Source: Pseudomonas hefeiensis
GTDB lineage: Bacteria; Pseudomonadota; Gammaproteobacteria; Pseudomonadales; Pseudomonadaceae
Assembly: GCF_030687835.1 (NCBI RefSeq)
Contig: NZ_CP117449.1
Span: 3,968,001 to 4,032,000, forward strand
DNA length: 64,000 nt
Direction of reading: 5' to 3'
The translations under genes and the position numbers were made by a program. Every line of letters starts with the position of its first letter. Position 1 is the first letter of the stretch. Positions 41,328-48,671 of the stretch are shown here, in pieces. The notes beneath the pieces were generated by a model that was not told the origin of the DNA, ran no database searches, and saw only the letters and a list, made by a program, of their open reading frames with translations.

Positions 41328-42302
41328 GTGTCTACTTCGCAGGGCCCTGCCCCACGATCCATCGGATTCCTTTTGTTGGATGATTTCACGTTCATCTCGC
41401 TGGCATCGGCCATAGAACCCTTGCGCATGGCCAATCAACTCTCCGGCGGAGAGTTGTATCGATGGCTCACCCTGGGCAAGGACGCAAAACCTGTGCGTGC
41501 CAGTGCCGGCTTGCAAATAACGCCCGACGCGAAAATGGAAGATGCCTCGGCGTTAAGTACCGTGATCGTGTGCGGTGGGATGGGTATTCAGAACAGCGTA
41601 AGCCATGAACAGGTGCTTTGGTTACAACACCAGGCCCACCTGGGCGTCCGACTGGGTGCCATCTGCACAGGAAGCTGGGCCTTGGCCAAGGCCGGACTGC
41701 TGGAGGGGCATAGGTGCAGTGTTCATTGGCAATGCCTGGCGGCGATGCGCGAAGCCTTTCCTGGAGCAGAGACCACTTCACACCTGTTCTCTATCGATAG
41801 AAATCACTTGACCTCTGCCGGCGGCACGGCGCCAATGGACATGATGTTGCACTTGATCAGGAGCGAACACGGTCGTGAACTGGCAGCCGCAATCTCCGAT
41901 ATGTTCATGTACGAACGCATGCGAGATGATCAGGATCACCAACGGATACCGCTCAAGCACACCCTTGGCGAAAATCAACCCAGGCTACAAGCGGCCATCC
42001 TGTTGATGGAGGCCAATCTGGGTGCGCCCCTCGAGCTCAATGCGCTGGCATTCAAGGTAGGCGTTTCACGTCGCCAGCTGGAGAGGCTGTTTCATAAGTA
42101 TTTGGACCTTTCTCCGGCGCGCTATTACCTCAAGCTGCGTTTAGTCCGGGCACAACAGTTGTTGAAGCAGACCTCATCGCCCGTCCTGAAAATAGGCACG
42201 CTGTGCGGCTTTGGTTCAGCGGCACAGTTCACCAGAAGCTATCGCGGGCACTTCGGTGTAACACCTCGCGATGAACGTACTTCGTCGTATACCTATAGGT
42301 AG
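41328..42302 (+). CDS. GlxA-family AraC-type regulator, intact, next to DapA/oxidoreductase pair
   Basis: 324 residues from a GTG start at 41328 preceded by AGAGGAG; the frame runs upstream into the oxidoreductase gene. DJ-1/PfpI-like domain (SIGFLLLDDFTFISLASAIE; GAICTGSWALAKAGLL) and AraC helix-turn-helix (VGVSRRQLERLFHKYLDLSP). It belongs to the GbdR/CdhR/ArgR-like group that controls catabolism of betaines, carnitine or basic amino acids, so it is a good candidate activator for the surrounding genes. Confidence 0.9.
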   Translation: MSTSQGPAPRSIGFLLLDDFTFISLASAIEPLRMANQLSGGELYRWLTLGKDAKPVRASAGLQITPDAKMEDASALSTVIVCGGMGIQNSVSHEQVLWLQHQAHLGVRLGAICTGSWALAKAGLLEGHRCSVHWQCLAAMREAFPGAETTSHLFSIDRNHLTSAGGTAPMDMMLHLIRSEHGRELAAAISDMFMYERMRDDQDHQRIPLKHTLGENQPRLQAAILLMEANLGAPLELNALAFKVGVSRRQLERLFHKYLDLSPARYYLKLRLVRAQQLLKQTSSPVLKIGTLCGFGSAAQFTRSYRGHFGVTPRDERTSSYTYR

Positions 42303-42373
42303 TCACCCCAGCGCCTCCCGGGGCGGTCACCGTCTCTACGCAGGCGGTGACCGGGTTCCACCCATGGTTGGCG

Positions 42374-43363
42374 TTAGACCGCCTCGACAGCCTGCAGGTG
42401 AGTGTAGCTGGCGACAAAGCGACTGTATTTGTGTTGTCCGCAGGTGTAGGGCGTGTATTTGGCCGGGTTGCTGACGCTGATGCACGTCGCCACGGTCTCG
42501 ACAGTCGCATCGAAGTCCAAGTCGATGAAGAATGGAATGGAATACCGTTCGACACCGCTGGTATTGATGACGCGGTGCATCGTCGACGTGTAGCGATCAT
42601 TCGTCAGGGTTTGCACCAGGTCACCGATGTTGACAATGAACGTATCTTCCACCGGTGGGGCGCTTACCCATTCACCCGCGCGATTGCGTACTTGCAAGCC
42701 TCCGACCTTGTCCTGGAAAAGGATCGTCAGAAAACCATAGTCCGTATGTGCTCCAATCCCGATTTCCTTTTGTGAAATTTCGCCACTCTGCGAGGGGTAG
42801 TGCAACAAGCGCTGGATAGTGATCGGTTTGCGTTGCAGTTTTTCAAAGTAGTCCACTGGCAGATCGAGGCTCAGTGCAATGGCACTGATGAGCTTGCGCG
42901 CCAAGTCAAGCATTGCACCATGGTAGGCGTCACAGACATCCGAAAACTTCGGAAGCTCGGGCGGCATCAAGTTCGCTCCGAAAAAAGGCGACACTTCGTC
43001 GTAGTGGGCGCCGTAGTCGAAGCATTCCTTGAAATCGCGGGTGTTTTCCGGATCGACGTTTTCCGCGTACATGGGAATGTAGCCGCGAAGCGTGGGACCT
43101 GAATTGACCACATTCATCTTATTTTTTTTATCAAAAGGCATGGCAAAGAAGCTTTTCGTCTGAGCATACATCGCGTCGATCAATGCGCGCGAAACGCCAT
43201 GATTCTTAATATAGAAAAAACCAACTTTCTCACACGTTTCGCCAATCTGGCGCGAGACTTTTCGCGGGTTGCTCCCGTCGAGTAACGGTGCGATGTCAAT
43301 AAAGGGAATTTCTTCGAATGCGGTCTGTTTGCTTACAAGCCTGGTATCGGTCATCTGAACCAT
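42374..43363 (-). CDS. Isopenicillin N synthase-family 2-oxoglutarate/Fe(II) oxygenase
   Basis: 329 residues with N-terminal DIOX_N region (IPFIDIAPLLDG, GFFYIKNHGV) and C-terminal 2OG-Fe(II) oxygenase fold. Iron ligands H206, D208 (AHTDYG) and H263 (MHRV); 2-oxoglutarate-binding R273-x-S275. Family members hydroxylate amino acids, hormones or xenobiotics. The substrate is unknown; position between the GlxA regulator and the cupin operon suggests oxidation of a pathway intermediate. Start 43363 was chosen for its GAGG site. Confidence 0.88.
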   Translation of the reverse strand: MVQMTDTRLVSKQTAFEEIPFIDIAPLLDGSNPRKVSRQIGETCEKVGFFYIKNHGVSRALIDAMYAQTKSFFAMPFDKKNKMNVVNSGPTLRGYIPMYAENVDPENTRDFKECFDYGAHYDEVSPFFGANLMPPELPKFSDVCDAYHGAMLDLARKLISAIALSLDLPVDYFEKLQRKPITIQRLLHYPSQSGEISQKEIGIGAHTDYGFLTILFQDKVGGLQVRNRAGEWVSAPPVEDTFIVNIGDLVQTLTNDRYTSTMHRVINTSGVERYSIPFFIDLDFDATVETVATCISVSNPAKYTPYTCGQHKYSRFVASYTHLQAVEAV

Positions 43364-43649
43364 CGGTCGATCCTCAACGAAAGCGCCGTGTTTAATTATC
43401 CTGAAGCGAGTTGTAGCCTTTGGGATCAAGCGTGTTCATCTTGACCTCGTATGCTGAAGTCATTGTTCAGGACTGAACAGGCACGAACAAACCATTTTTC
43501 ATTCAATATTCATGAGAAAAAATCAATCATTAGAATAAAACCATGCCTATAACTTTCGATGTTATATGCCTGGCAGCTAATGGTTTGTTTAAGTCAGATC
43601 TCGTCAGTCATCGCCCCACTTGGCAGACCCAGGGTATGCATTTATGTCA

Positions 43650-43898
43650 TCAAACCATTTCATCGGTACTGCAATATTTGCGAAGTCGTCGTGCGATGCT
43701 GTGGCGCCGCGTGTCCTTTTCCAAAAATTCGACCGCTATAAGCTCTTCGATGCCAGCCCCGGCCTCCACTTTTTCAATAAAATTAAGAATGGCTTTCCTC
43801 ATGAACCAATGGGAGGTTCGGTCCAACTTAGCCGACGCCGACTTCAGCCTGGCCCGCGTTTCTTCGTCCAACTTGATGCCCTGCGTGGTAACCGCCAT
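43650..43898 (-). CDS. Stand-alone ribbon-helix-helix protein resembling PutA N-terminus
   Basis: 82 residues. The first 47 (MAVTTQGIKLDEETRARLKS through FIEKVEAG) follow the N-terminal DNA-binding domain of proline-utilisation protein PutA (xTTxGxKLDxxTRxRLKxAxxxxDRTxHWxxxxAIxxxxE). No proline dehydrogenase sequence follows in any frame, and the last 35 residues are unlike PutA. In PutA this domain represses put genes. It ends the minus-strand series of binding protein, dehydrogenase and cupin. Either a small dedicated repressor or a truncated remnant. Confidence 0.72.
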   Translation of the reverse strand: MAVTTQGIKLDEETRARLKSASAKLDRTSHWFMRKAILNFIEKVEAGAGIEELIAVEFLEKDTRRHSIARRLRKYCSTDEMV

Positions 43899-43949
43899 AT
43901 CTCATCCTCTCAATCGCTACCCGGGTTCATTTACTCTTATAACGAGGCA

Positions 43950-44585
43950 TTAATGCATCAGGCCCCACAATGCCAGAAGTGGAACATCCGTCGACTTCAT
44001 TGCATGGACACACGATGGCGGGTTGAAAACCAAACCTCCTGACCCGGGGCTCCACCAGCCCACGTCCTCCCGATACCAGTCCCCCGGTGACAGAACGAGG
44101 TAGAACTCGGCAGGCGGGTGTTGGTGATAGGGGTAGCGGGTCTCGGGCATCATCAGCGCCAACCCCAAGGTCAAGGTGGAGCATTCAAATAACCCTCCCG
44201 GACCGGCGATCATCCCGTGGCGATGCCGCTCCACGAAAGCGCTGTCCTGGTCGGCCCGGGCTTGGCGGTTTATCCAGGTGACATGGGGCAAGAGCGTGCC
44301 TAACGCATTGTGTATCGACACCAAATGCTCATTGGTTCTTGGCGCAGCGCCGAGCGCTTCGGATAAATGCCCCTCCAGGAAACCCGGCAGCAGATTTGAA
44401 GTTTCCGCCGTCTTCCTGATCGTCCATTGGGCCGTAGCAAGAGATGCGATATGTGCTTGCGCCGTATCGCTGGCATTGCCTGACAGGACGCTCTGCAGCG
44501 AACGCCTGAGCAAGTCGCCGCTGCGGATAATGTCCTGATCCCACGATGGATCTTCAGTGCTGTTAATCATCGTTTTCGATCCCAT
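43950..44585 (-). CDS. DMSP lyase-family cupin (DddQ-like)
   Basis: 211-residue single-domain cupin with a helical N-terminus, the size and layout of DddQ. The family metal/catalytic set is complete: H154-x-H156-x3-E160-x-Y162 (HQHPPAEFY), then H194 (SCVHAM) 32 residues after the Tyr, the same Tyr-to-His spacing as in DddK (Y64-H96) and DddQ (Y131-H163) as I recall them. True DddQ acts on DMSP; this protein may use a related substrate. It starts 4 bases after the Ldh_2 stop; a second ATG at 44570 is possible. Confidence 0.82.
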   Translation of the reverse strand: MGSKTMINSTEDPSWDQDIIRSGDLLRRSLQSVLSGNASDTAQAHIASLATAQWTIRKTAETSNLLPGFLEGHLSEALGAAPRTNEHLVSIHNALGTLLPHVTWINRQARADQDSAFVERHRHGMIAGPGGLFECSTLTLGLALMMPETRYPYHQHPPAEFYLVLSPGDWYREDVGWWSPGSGGLVFNPPSCVHAMKSTDVPLLALWGLMH

Positions 44586-44589
44586 TGGC

Positions 44590-45618
44590 TTATAGACGGC
44601 TCAGCTGTCCCAATAGGTCAACAGGAACACTGATCCCATCATTCTGCGCGTTGATCATTGAGTGTTGCCGTTCCCATCCTGGCCTGTGGACGCCCATCTG
44701 CGTCAGGCGGGACAGTTGACTTGAAAGCCGCTGTTCGAATCCCGTGGCAAAGAATTCCGGCGCCAGGACCAGGATCAACAGGCCACAGCCAGGCGTCTGG
44801 GCTCCTTGATTGAAAGACGGCGCATCCAACGACCAGTTGGCGCCCGTGAGCCCCGCCGCCAGGACCTCGACCATGAGCATCAGATTGGCCCCACGATGGC
44901 CACCAAAAGGCAGCAGCGCACCGCTCAACGCCGCCAAGGCATTGCGTGTTCCGTTGCCATCCTGGTCCACCGCCCAGCCCTCAGGAATATCGCTGCCCGT
45001 CGAAGCGGCGTGGGCGATATTCACGAATGCCGCGGCACTGCACGCCTGATCGAACAGCAAGGGGATGCCATCGGCTGAAGGCGCGGCAAATGAGAGCGGA
45101 TTGGTCGAGTAGGTCTTGCCCTTGGCGCCAGGAACGGCAACCAGCGCCGGCCCGTTTGCAACCGCCAAGGCAATCAACCCGGCCTGGGCAAACCGCAGCG
45201 TGTAGTCACCCAGCTCGCCGCTGGTGAAACTATTGCACTGACTCAGCGTGGCCATGCCATTGGTGCGGGCGGTATGGCACAGTGAATCGAAACACCGATC
45301 GACGCCAAGCTGGGCAATTCCGCCTCGGGCATCAGATTTGAGGATAATCGCGCCCGCCGAGGAGATTCGCGGCTCGGCACGTGGATTGATTCGCCCGGAG
45401 GAAAAACCCGGCAAGTAATCGGCGAGATGCCGAAAACCCACGGCCTGGTTACCGCGCGCTTGCGCAGCCACGGTGGCGTGGGCCAATGATGCGGCAACCG
45501 TGGGTGAGCAGCCTTTCGCTTCGCAGAGATGCGTCACCCAGTCGATCGCTTCATCAACGGTAAAGCGACGATAAGTTGTGGTCTTCAAGGGTATCGCCTG
45601 AATATTCGTTCGATGCAT
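44590..45618 (-). CDS. Ldh_2-family NAD(P)-dependent dehydrogenase
   Basis: 342-residue member of the malate/L-lactate dehydrogenase (Ldh_2, YbiC/YlbC/DpkA) family: RRFTVDEAIDWVTHL start region, THNPLSFAAPS-like STNPLSFAAPSADG, and GGHRGANLMLMVEVLAAG. Members reduce 2-oxo acids or cyclic imines such as delta1-pyrroline-2-carboxylate. The start MHRTNIQ at 45618 follows GAAGGG; the longer frame upstream lacks family similarity. Second gene of a binding protein-dehydrogenase-cupin-RHH operon. Confidence 0.85.
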   Translation of the reverse strand: MHRTNIQAIPLKTTTYRRFTVDEAIDWVTHLCEAKGCSPTVAASLAHATVAAQARGNQAVGFRHLADYLPGFSSGRINPRAEPRISSAGAIILKSDARGGIAQLGVDRCFDSLCHTARTNGMATLSQCNSFTSGELGDYTLRFAQAGLIALAVANGPALVAVPGAKGKTYSTNPLSFAAPSADGIPLLFDQACSAAAFVNIAHAASTGSDIPEGWAVDQDGNGTRNALAALSGALLPFGGHRGANLMLMVEVLAAGLTGANWSLDAPSFNQGAQTPGCGLLILVLAPEFFATGFEQRLSSQLSRLTQMGVHRPGWERQHSMINAQNDGISVPVDLLGQLSRL

Positions 45619-45676
45619 CCGATGCCCTTCACCACAGACACCGGACGGCAACACAACTATTGGATAGCAACGGCCC

Positions 45677-46576
45677 TTACTGGGACGGTGTCGCGGAAGC
45701 GGTCTGGCTACCGAACATCGCCTCGAAGCGAGGCTTATTGGCGGCGTAGTACTCTGCAACGACCTTGTCTGCCGAGCTGTCACGGGCGGTCGACATCAAC
45801 TTCTCAAGGTCAGCCTTGGGGATCTTGAAGTTGGCGAAGAACCGAGCGACATCAGGATGCTCGGCGCTGAAACCTTTGCGAGCAACCGCATGGATTTGCT
45901 CAGCACCACCGAAAATCTGCTTCGGATCATCCAGGTAGCGCAGCGGCCACTTGGCAAACATCCAGTGCGGGCTCCAAGCGTTGATCAACGACCATTTGTC
46001 ACGCTTGATGTTGCGATCCAGCTCGCTCAACATCCCGGACTCTGAAGAGGCGACCATTTTATAACCATCAAGCTTATATTCCTTGATGGCCTTTTCCGTC
46101 AGTTTGTACTGACCATTGCCCACTTCCGACGTCAGGATCTTGCCACCGAGTTTTTCCCGTACTTCAGGCTTGTTGAGGTCTTCGACACTGGCGATCTCGC
46201 TGGTCGGAATGGACGTTGGCACCGCCATGCCGATCCGACCTTCATACAGCACGCCGAGGTCTTCGAGCTTGTCTTTGTACTTATCGTAGAACGCTTTGTG
46301 AGTGCTCGGCAGCCAGACCATCGGAATCAAGTCGATATTGCCGTTAGCCAGGGCCTGGAACTGAATGCCAATATCGGCGAGTACCAATTTGACCGGTTGC
46401 TTCAAGTGCTCGCGCAATGCCGTATCTGCCAGCTTTACAGCGATTTCCGTATCCGACCAATTCACCCATCCAATACGGATAGGCGTGGGTTCCTCGGCGT
46501 GAGCCGTCAGACTACCGGCAGCTATCGCCAGGCCTGCAAGCCAGCCGATACAAGTTTTACTGGATAACGTAATCAT
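45677..46576 (-). CDS. Betaine/choline-type ABC substrate-binding protein without adjacent permease
   Basis: 299-residue OpuAC-family periplasmic protein with signal peptide cleaved near TAHA27. Aromatic residues suited to bind a quaternary ammonium or sulfonium are visible: W37/W40 (IGWVNWSDTE), W88 (MVWLPSTH), W201 and W205 (NAWSPHWMF). It is of the ChoX/CaiX/CbcX style, distinct from the ProX at 35876. No transporter gene touches it; the CbcWV-like pair at 54683-56751 is a plausible partner. First gene of its operon. Confidence 0.9.
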   Translation of the reverse strand: MITLSSKTCIGWLAGLAIAAGSLTAHAEEPTPIRIGWVNWSDTEIAVKLADTALREHLKQPVKLVLADIGIQFQALANGNIDLIPMVWLPSTHKAFYDKYKDKLEDLGVLYEGRIGMAVPTSIPTSEIASVEDLNKPEVREKLGGKILTSEVGNGQYKLTEKAIKEYKLDGYKMVASSESGMLSELDRNIKRDKWSLINAWSPHWMFAKWPLRYLDDPKQIFGGAEQIHAVARKGFSAEHPDVARFFANFKIPKADLEKLMSTARDSSADKVVAEYYAANKPRFEAMFGSQTASATPSQ

Positions 46577-46776
46577 GGTGCATCTCCGCGTACTGTATTA
46601 ATAGTTATTGGCAGGGCAGCAGAAGAATTAACTTCCCTCATAAAGGCAGAGTGCCATTACGCCCTCAAGGGATTTTATGTTATGCATGGATAAGTTTTAG
46701 TTATACGAAAACCCTTCATGTATTCAGGTGGTTCGGCCCTCCTCCGCCATTTGGCGGAGCTTATAAATGTAAGCAC

Positions 46777-47712
46777 TCACAATGCTTTTTCGAGCGCCGG
46801 CAAGGCCTCGAACAAATCCGCCACCCACATGTAATCCGCCACTTGGGCAATCGGCGCTTCAGCGTCCTGATTGATCGCAACGATGACCTTTGAACCGCTC
46901 ATGCCCGCCAAATGTTGAATGGCGCCGCTGATGCCCGCTGCGATGTAAAGCTCTGGCGCGACAATTTTCCCCGTCTGCCCGACCTGCAAATCATTGGGGG
47001 CAAAACCCGAATCTACCGCGGCACGCGATGCGCCTACGGCACCGCCAAGCTTGTCCGCCACCCGCTCGATCAGGGCGAAATTCTCTTTGCTCTGCATCCC
47101 GCGGCCACCGGACACGACGACCCGAGCGCTCGACAGGTCGGGCCTTTCGCTGGCCGTCAGTTGTTCGCTCACGAAGCGCACGTTGCTTGCACTTTGTCCG
47201 CCCTCCACCGCCACCACTTCGCAGCGATGCTCATGGGACAAGGCCTGGGCGAACGCCGAGGCGCGGACGGTGAGCAACTTGATCGGGTCAAGGGACTGCA
47301 CCGTGGCGATGGCATTGCCGGCATAAATGGGCCGCTGGAACGTGTCCGTCGAGACGATGTGGGTGACGTCGGACAGCATGCCGACATCCAGGCTCGCCGC
47401 GACCCGTGGCAGCATATTACGGCCCCTGCTGCTGGCGTCGGCAACGACGTGCGTATACCCCTCGTCCACCAGAGAAGTGATCAGCGGTTGGGCATTTTCA
47501 GCCAGGGCGTTTTCGAACATCGCCCCTTGTGCGAGCAGCACCCGGGCCAGGCCCTGGGCCAGCGTCGCCTGTTGCGCCACTGCCGATGCGTCCGCCCCGC
47601 CCATCACCAGCAAATCCGTCTCGGCACCCAGGGTCAGGGCGGCGGTCACGGCACTCCACGTACCTGCCGTCAACTGGCCGGCGCTGTGCTCGGCGATCAC
47701 CAATGTGCGCAT
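46777..47712 (-). CDS. etfA: Electron transfer flavoprotein alpha subunit
   Basis: 311 residues with the C-terminal FAD domain motif (VVVSGGRGMQSKENF, LQVGQTGKIVAPELYIAAGI, SGAIQHLAGM). ETF accepts electrons from flavin dehydrogenases and passes them to the quinone pool. The ATG at 47712 overlaps the etfB stop (TGATG). This second-type etf pair lies divergent from the StcD-like demethylase, the arrangement expected for a dedicated electron acceptor in N-demethylation, as with dgcAB-etfAB in P. aeruginosa. Confidence 0.94.
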   Translation of the reverse strand: MRTLVIAEHSAGQLTAGTWSAVTAALTLGAETDLLVMGGADASAVAQQATLAQGLARVLLAQGAMFENALAENAQPLITSLVDEGYTHVVADASSRGRNMLPRVAASLDVGMLSDVTHIVSTDTFQRPIYAGNAIATVQSLDPIKLLTVRASAFAQALSHEHRCEVVAVEGGQSASNVRFVSEQLTASERPDLSSARVVVSGGRGMQSKENFALIERVADKLGGAVGASRAAVDSGFAPNDLQVGQTGKIVAPELYIAAGISGAIQHLAGMSGSKVIVAINQDAEAPIAQVADYMWVADLFEALPALEKAL

Positions 47713-48461
47713 CAAATCACCCCCGCAACGTTTTTCAATTTATCCACCAACTCGGCCACCGAGCCGACGTTGATCCCCGCTTTGCGCACTGCGGGCGGGA
47801 CCACCCCTAATAAACGAGCGTGTTCCTTCACGCTCGCGCCCAAGGTGTCAGCGGCAATGATTTCAAGCGGTTTTTTCTTGGCTTTCATGATGTTCGGCAA
47901 CGAGGCGTAGCGCGGTTGATTCAGGCGCAAGTCGCAGGTCACCACGGCCGGCATGGCGAGGGCGAGCACCTGGCTGCCACCGTCGACCTCACGCTCGACC
48001 ACCCATTGCCCGTCGACATGATTGACGGCGGAGGCGTAAGTGGCCTGACCGCTGCCGATCAACTGCGCGACCATTTGCCCGACCTGGTTGTTTTCCTGGT
48101 CGATCGCCTGTTTGCCGAACAGGATCAATTGCGGCTTTTGCTGATCGATCACTTTGCTCAGGTACTTGGCGACATTGAGCGGTTCGAGTATCGCACTCGT
48201 CTCGATCAGCAGCGCCCGGTCCGCGCCGAGCGCCAATGCCGTGCGCAGTTGTTCCTGGGCGGCCGACGTGCCCACCGAGACCACCACCACTTCGGATGCC
48301 AGCCCCTTCTCCTTGAGGCGAATCGCCTCTTCCACCGCGATTTCGCAGAACGGGTTCAAGGCCATTTTCACGCCATTGAGCTCGACATCTGAACCGTCGG
48401 CTTTCACCCGGACCTTCACATTCGGGTCGATGGCGCGCTTTACCGCAACGAGTACTTTCAT
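47712..48461 (-). CDS. etfB: Electron transfer flavoprotein beta subunit
   Basis: 249 residues starting MKVLVAVKRAIDPNVKVRV with the ETF-beta signature region (AKYLSKVIDQQKPQLILFGKQ and DQENNQVGQMVAQL). It binds AMP and docks partner dehydrogenases in the family. The frame extends upstream to 48605 but the ATG at 48461 is the conserved start. First gene of etfBA, divergent from the demethylase with a 210-base regulatory region between. Confidence 0.95.
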   Translation of the reverse strand: MKVLVAVKRAIDPNVKVRVKADGSDVELNGVKMALNPFCEIAVEEAIRLKEKGLASEVVVVSVGTSAAQEQLRTALALGADRALLIETSAILEPLNVAKYLSKVIDQQKPQLILFGKQAIDQENNQVGQMVAQLIGSGQATYASAVNHVDGQWVVEREVDGGSQVLALAMPAVVTCDLRLNQPRYASLPNIMKAKKKPLEIIAADTLGASVKEHARLLGVVPPAVRKAGINVGSVAELVDKLKNVAGVI

Positions 48462-48574
48462 GGTTCTTCGCAGAGCCCCTTGCACTTTGGATCGATGCGC
48501 GATGGCCGGCCGCACGAGCCGGACCACCCCTGTTTCGACTGGATGGTAATCCTGGTTTTTCCGCCGCGCAAGAA

Positions 48575-48590
48575 AAATGTACACCTGTGT
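48575..48590. promoter_or_regulatory. Candidate TetR operator half-site in the etfB/demethylase divergent region
   Basis: aaatgtacacctgtgt at 48575-48590 matches 15 of 16 bases of the left half and spacer of the palindrome at 54276-54301 upstream of the TetR gene (aaatgtacacctgagt). The right arm is poorly conserved here. It suggests the TetR protein may control both places. Confidence 0.45.
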
Positions 48591-48671
48591 CCCAATCGTT
48601 GACACACATGAACATTCGACATACCGTTATGTCAAACCAAGCCTGATGTTCTGTTCCCGGAGCGCAACACC

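Noticed and set aside
43543..44042. Plus-strand frames opposite the RHH and cupin genes
   Set aside because: They lack ribosome-binding sites and plausible domains, and overlap well-supported minus-strand genes.
46742..46759. Hairpin ctccgccatttggcggag downstream of etfA
   Set aside because: The stem is only seven base pairs and no T run follows in the direction of etfA transcription, so it is not reported as a terminator.
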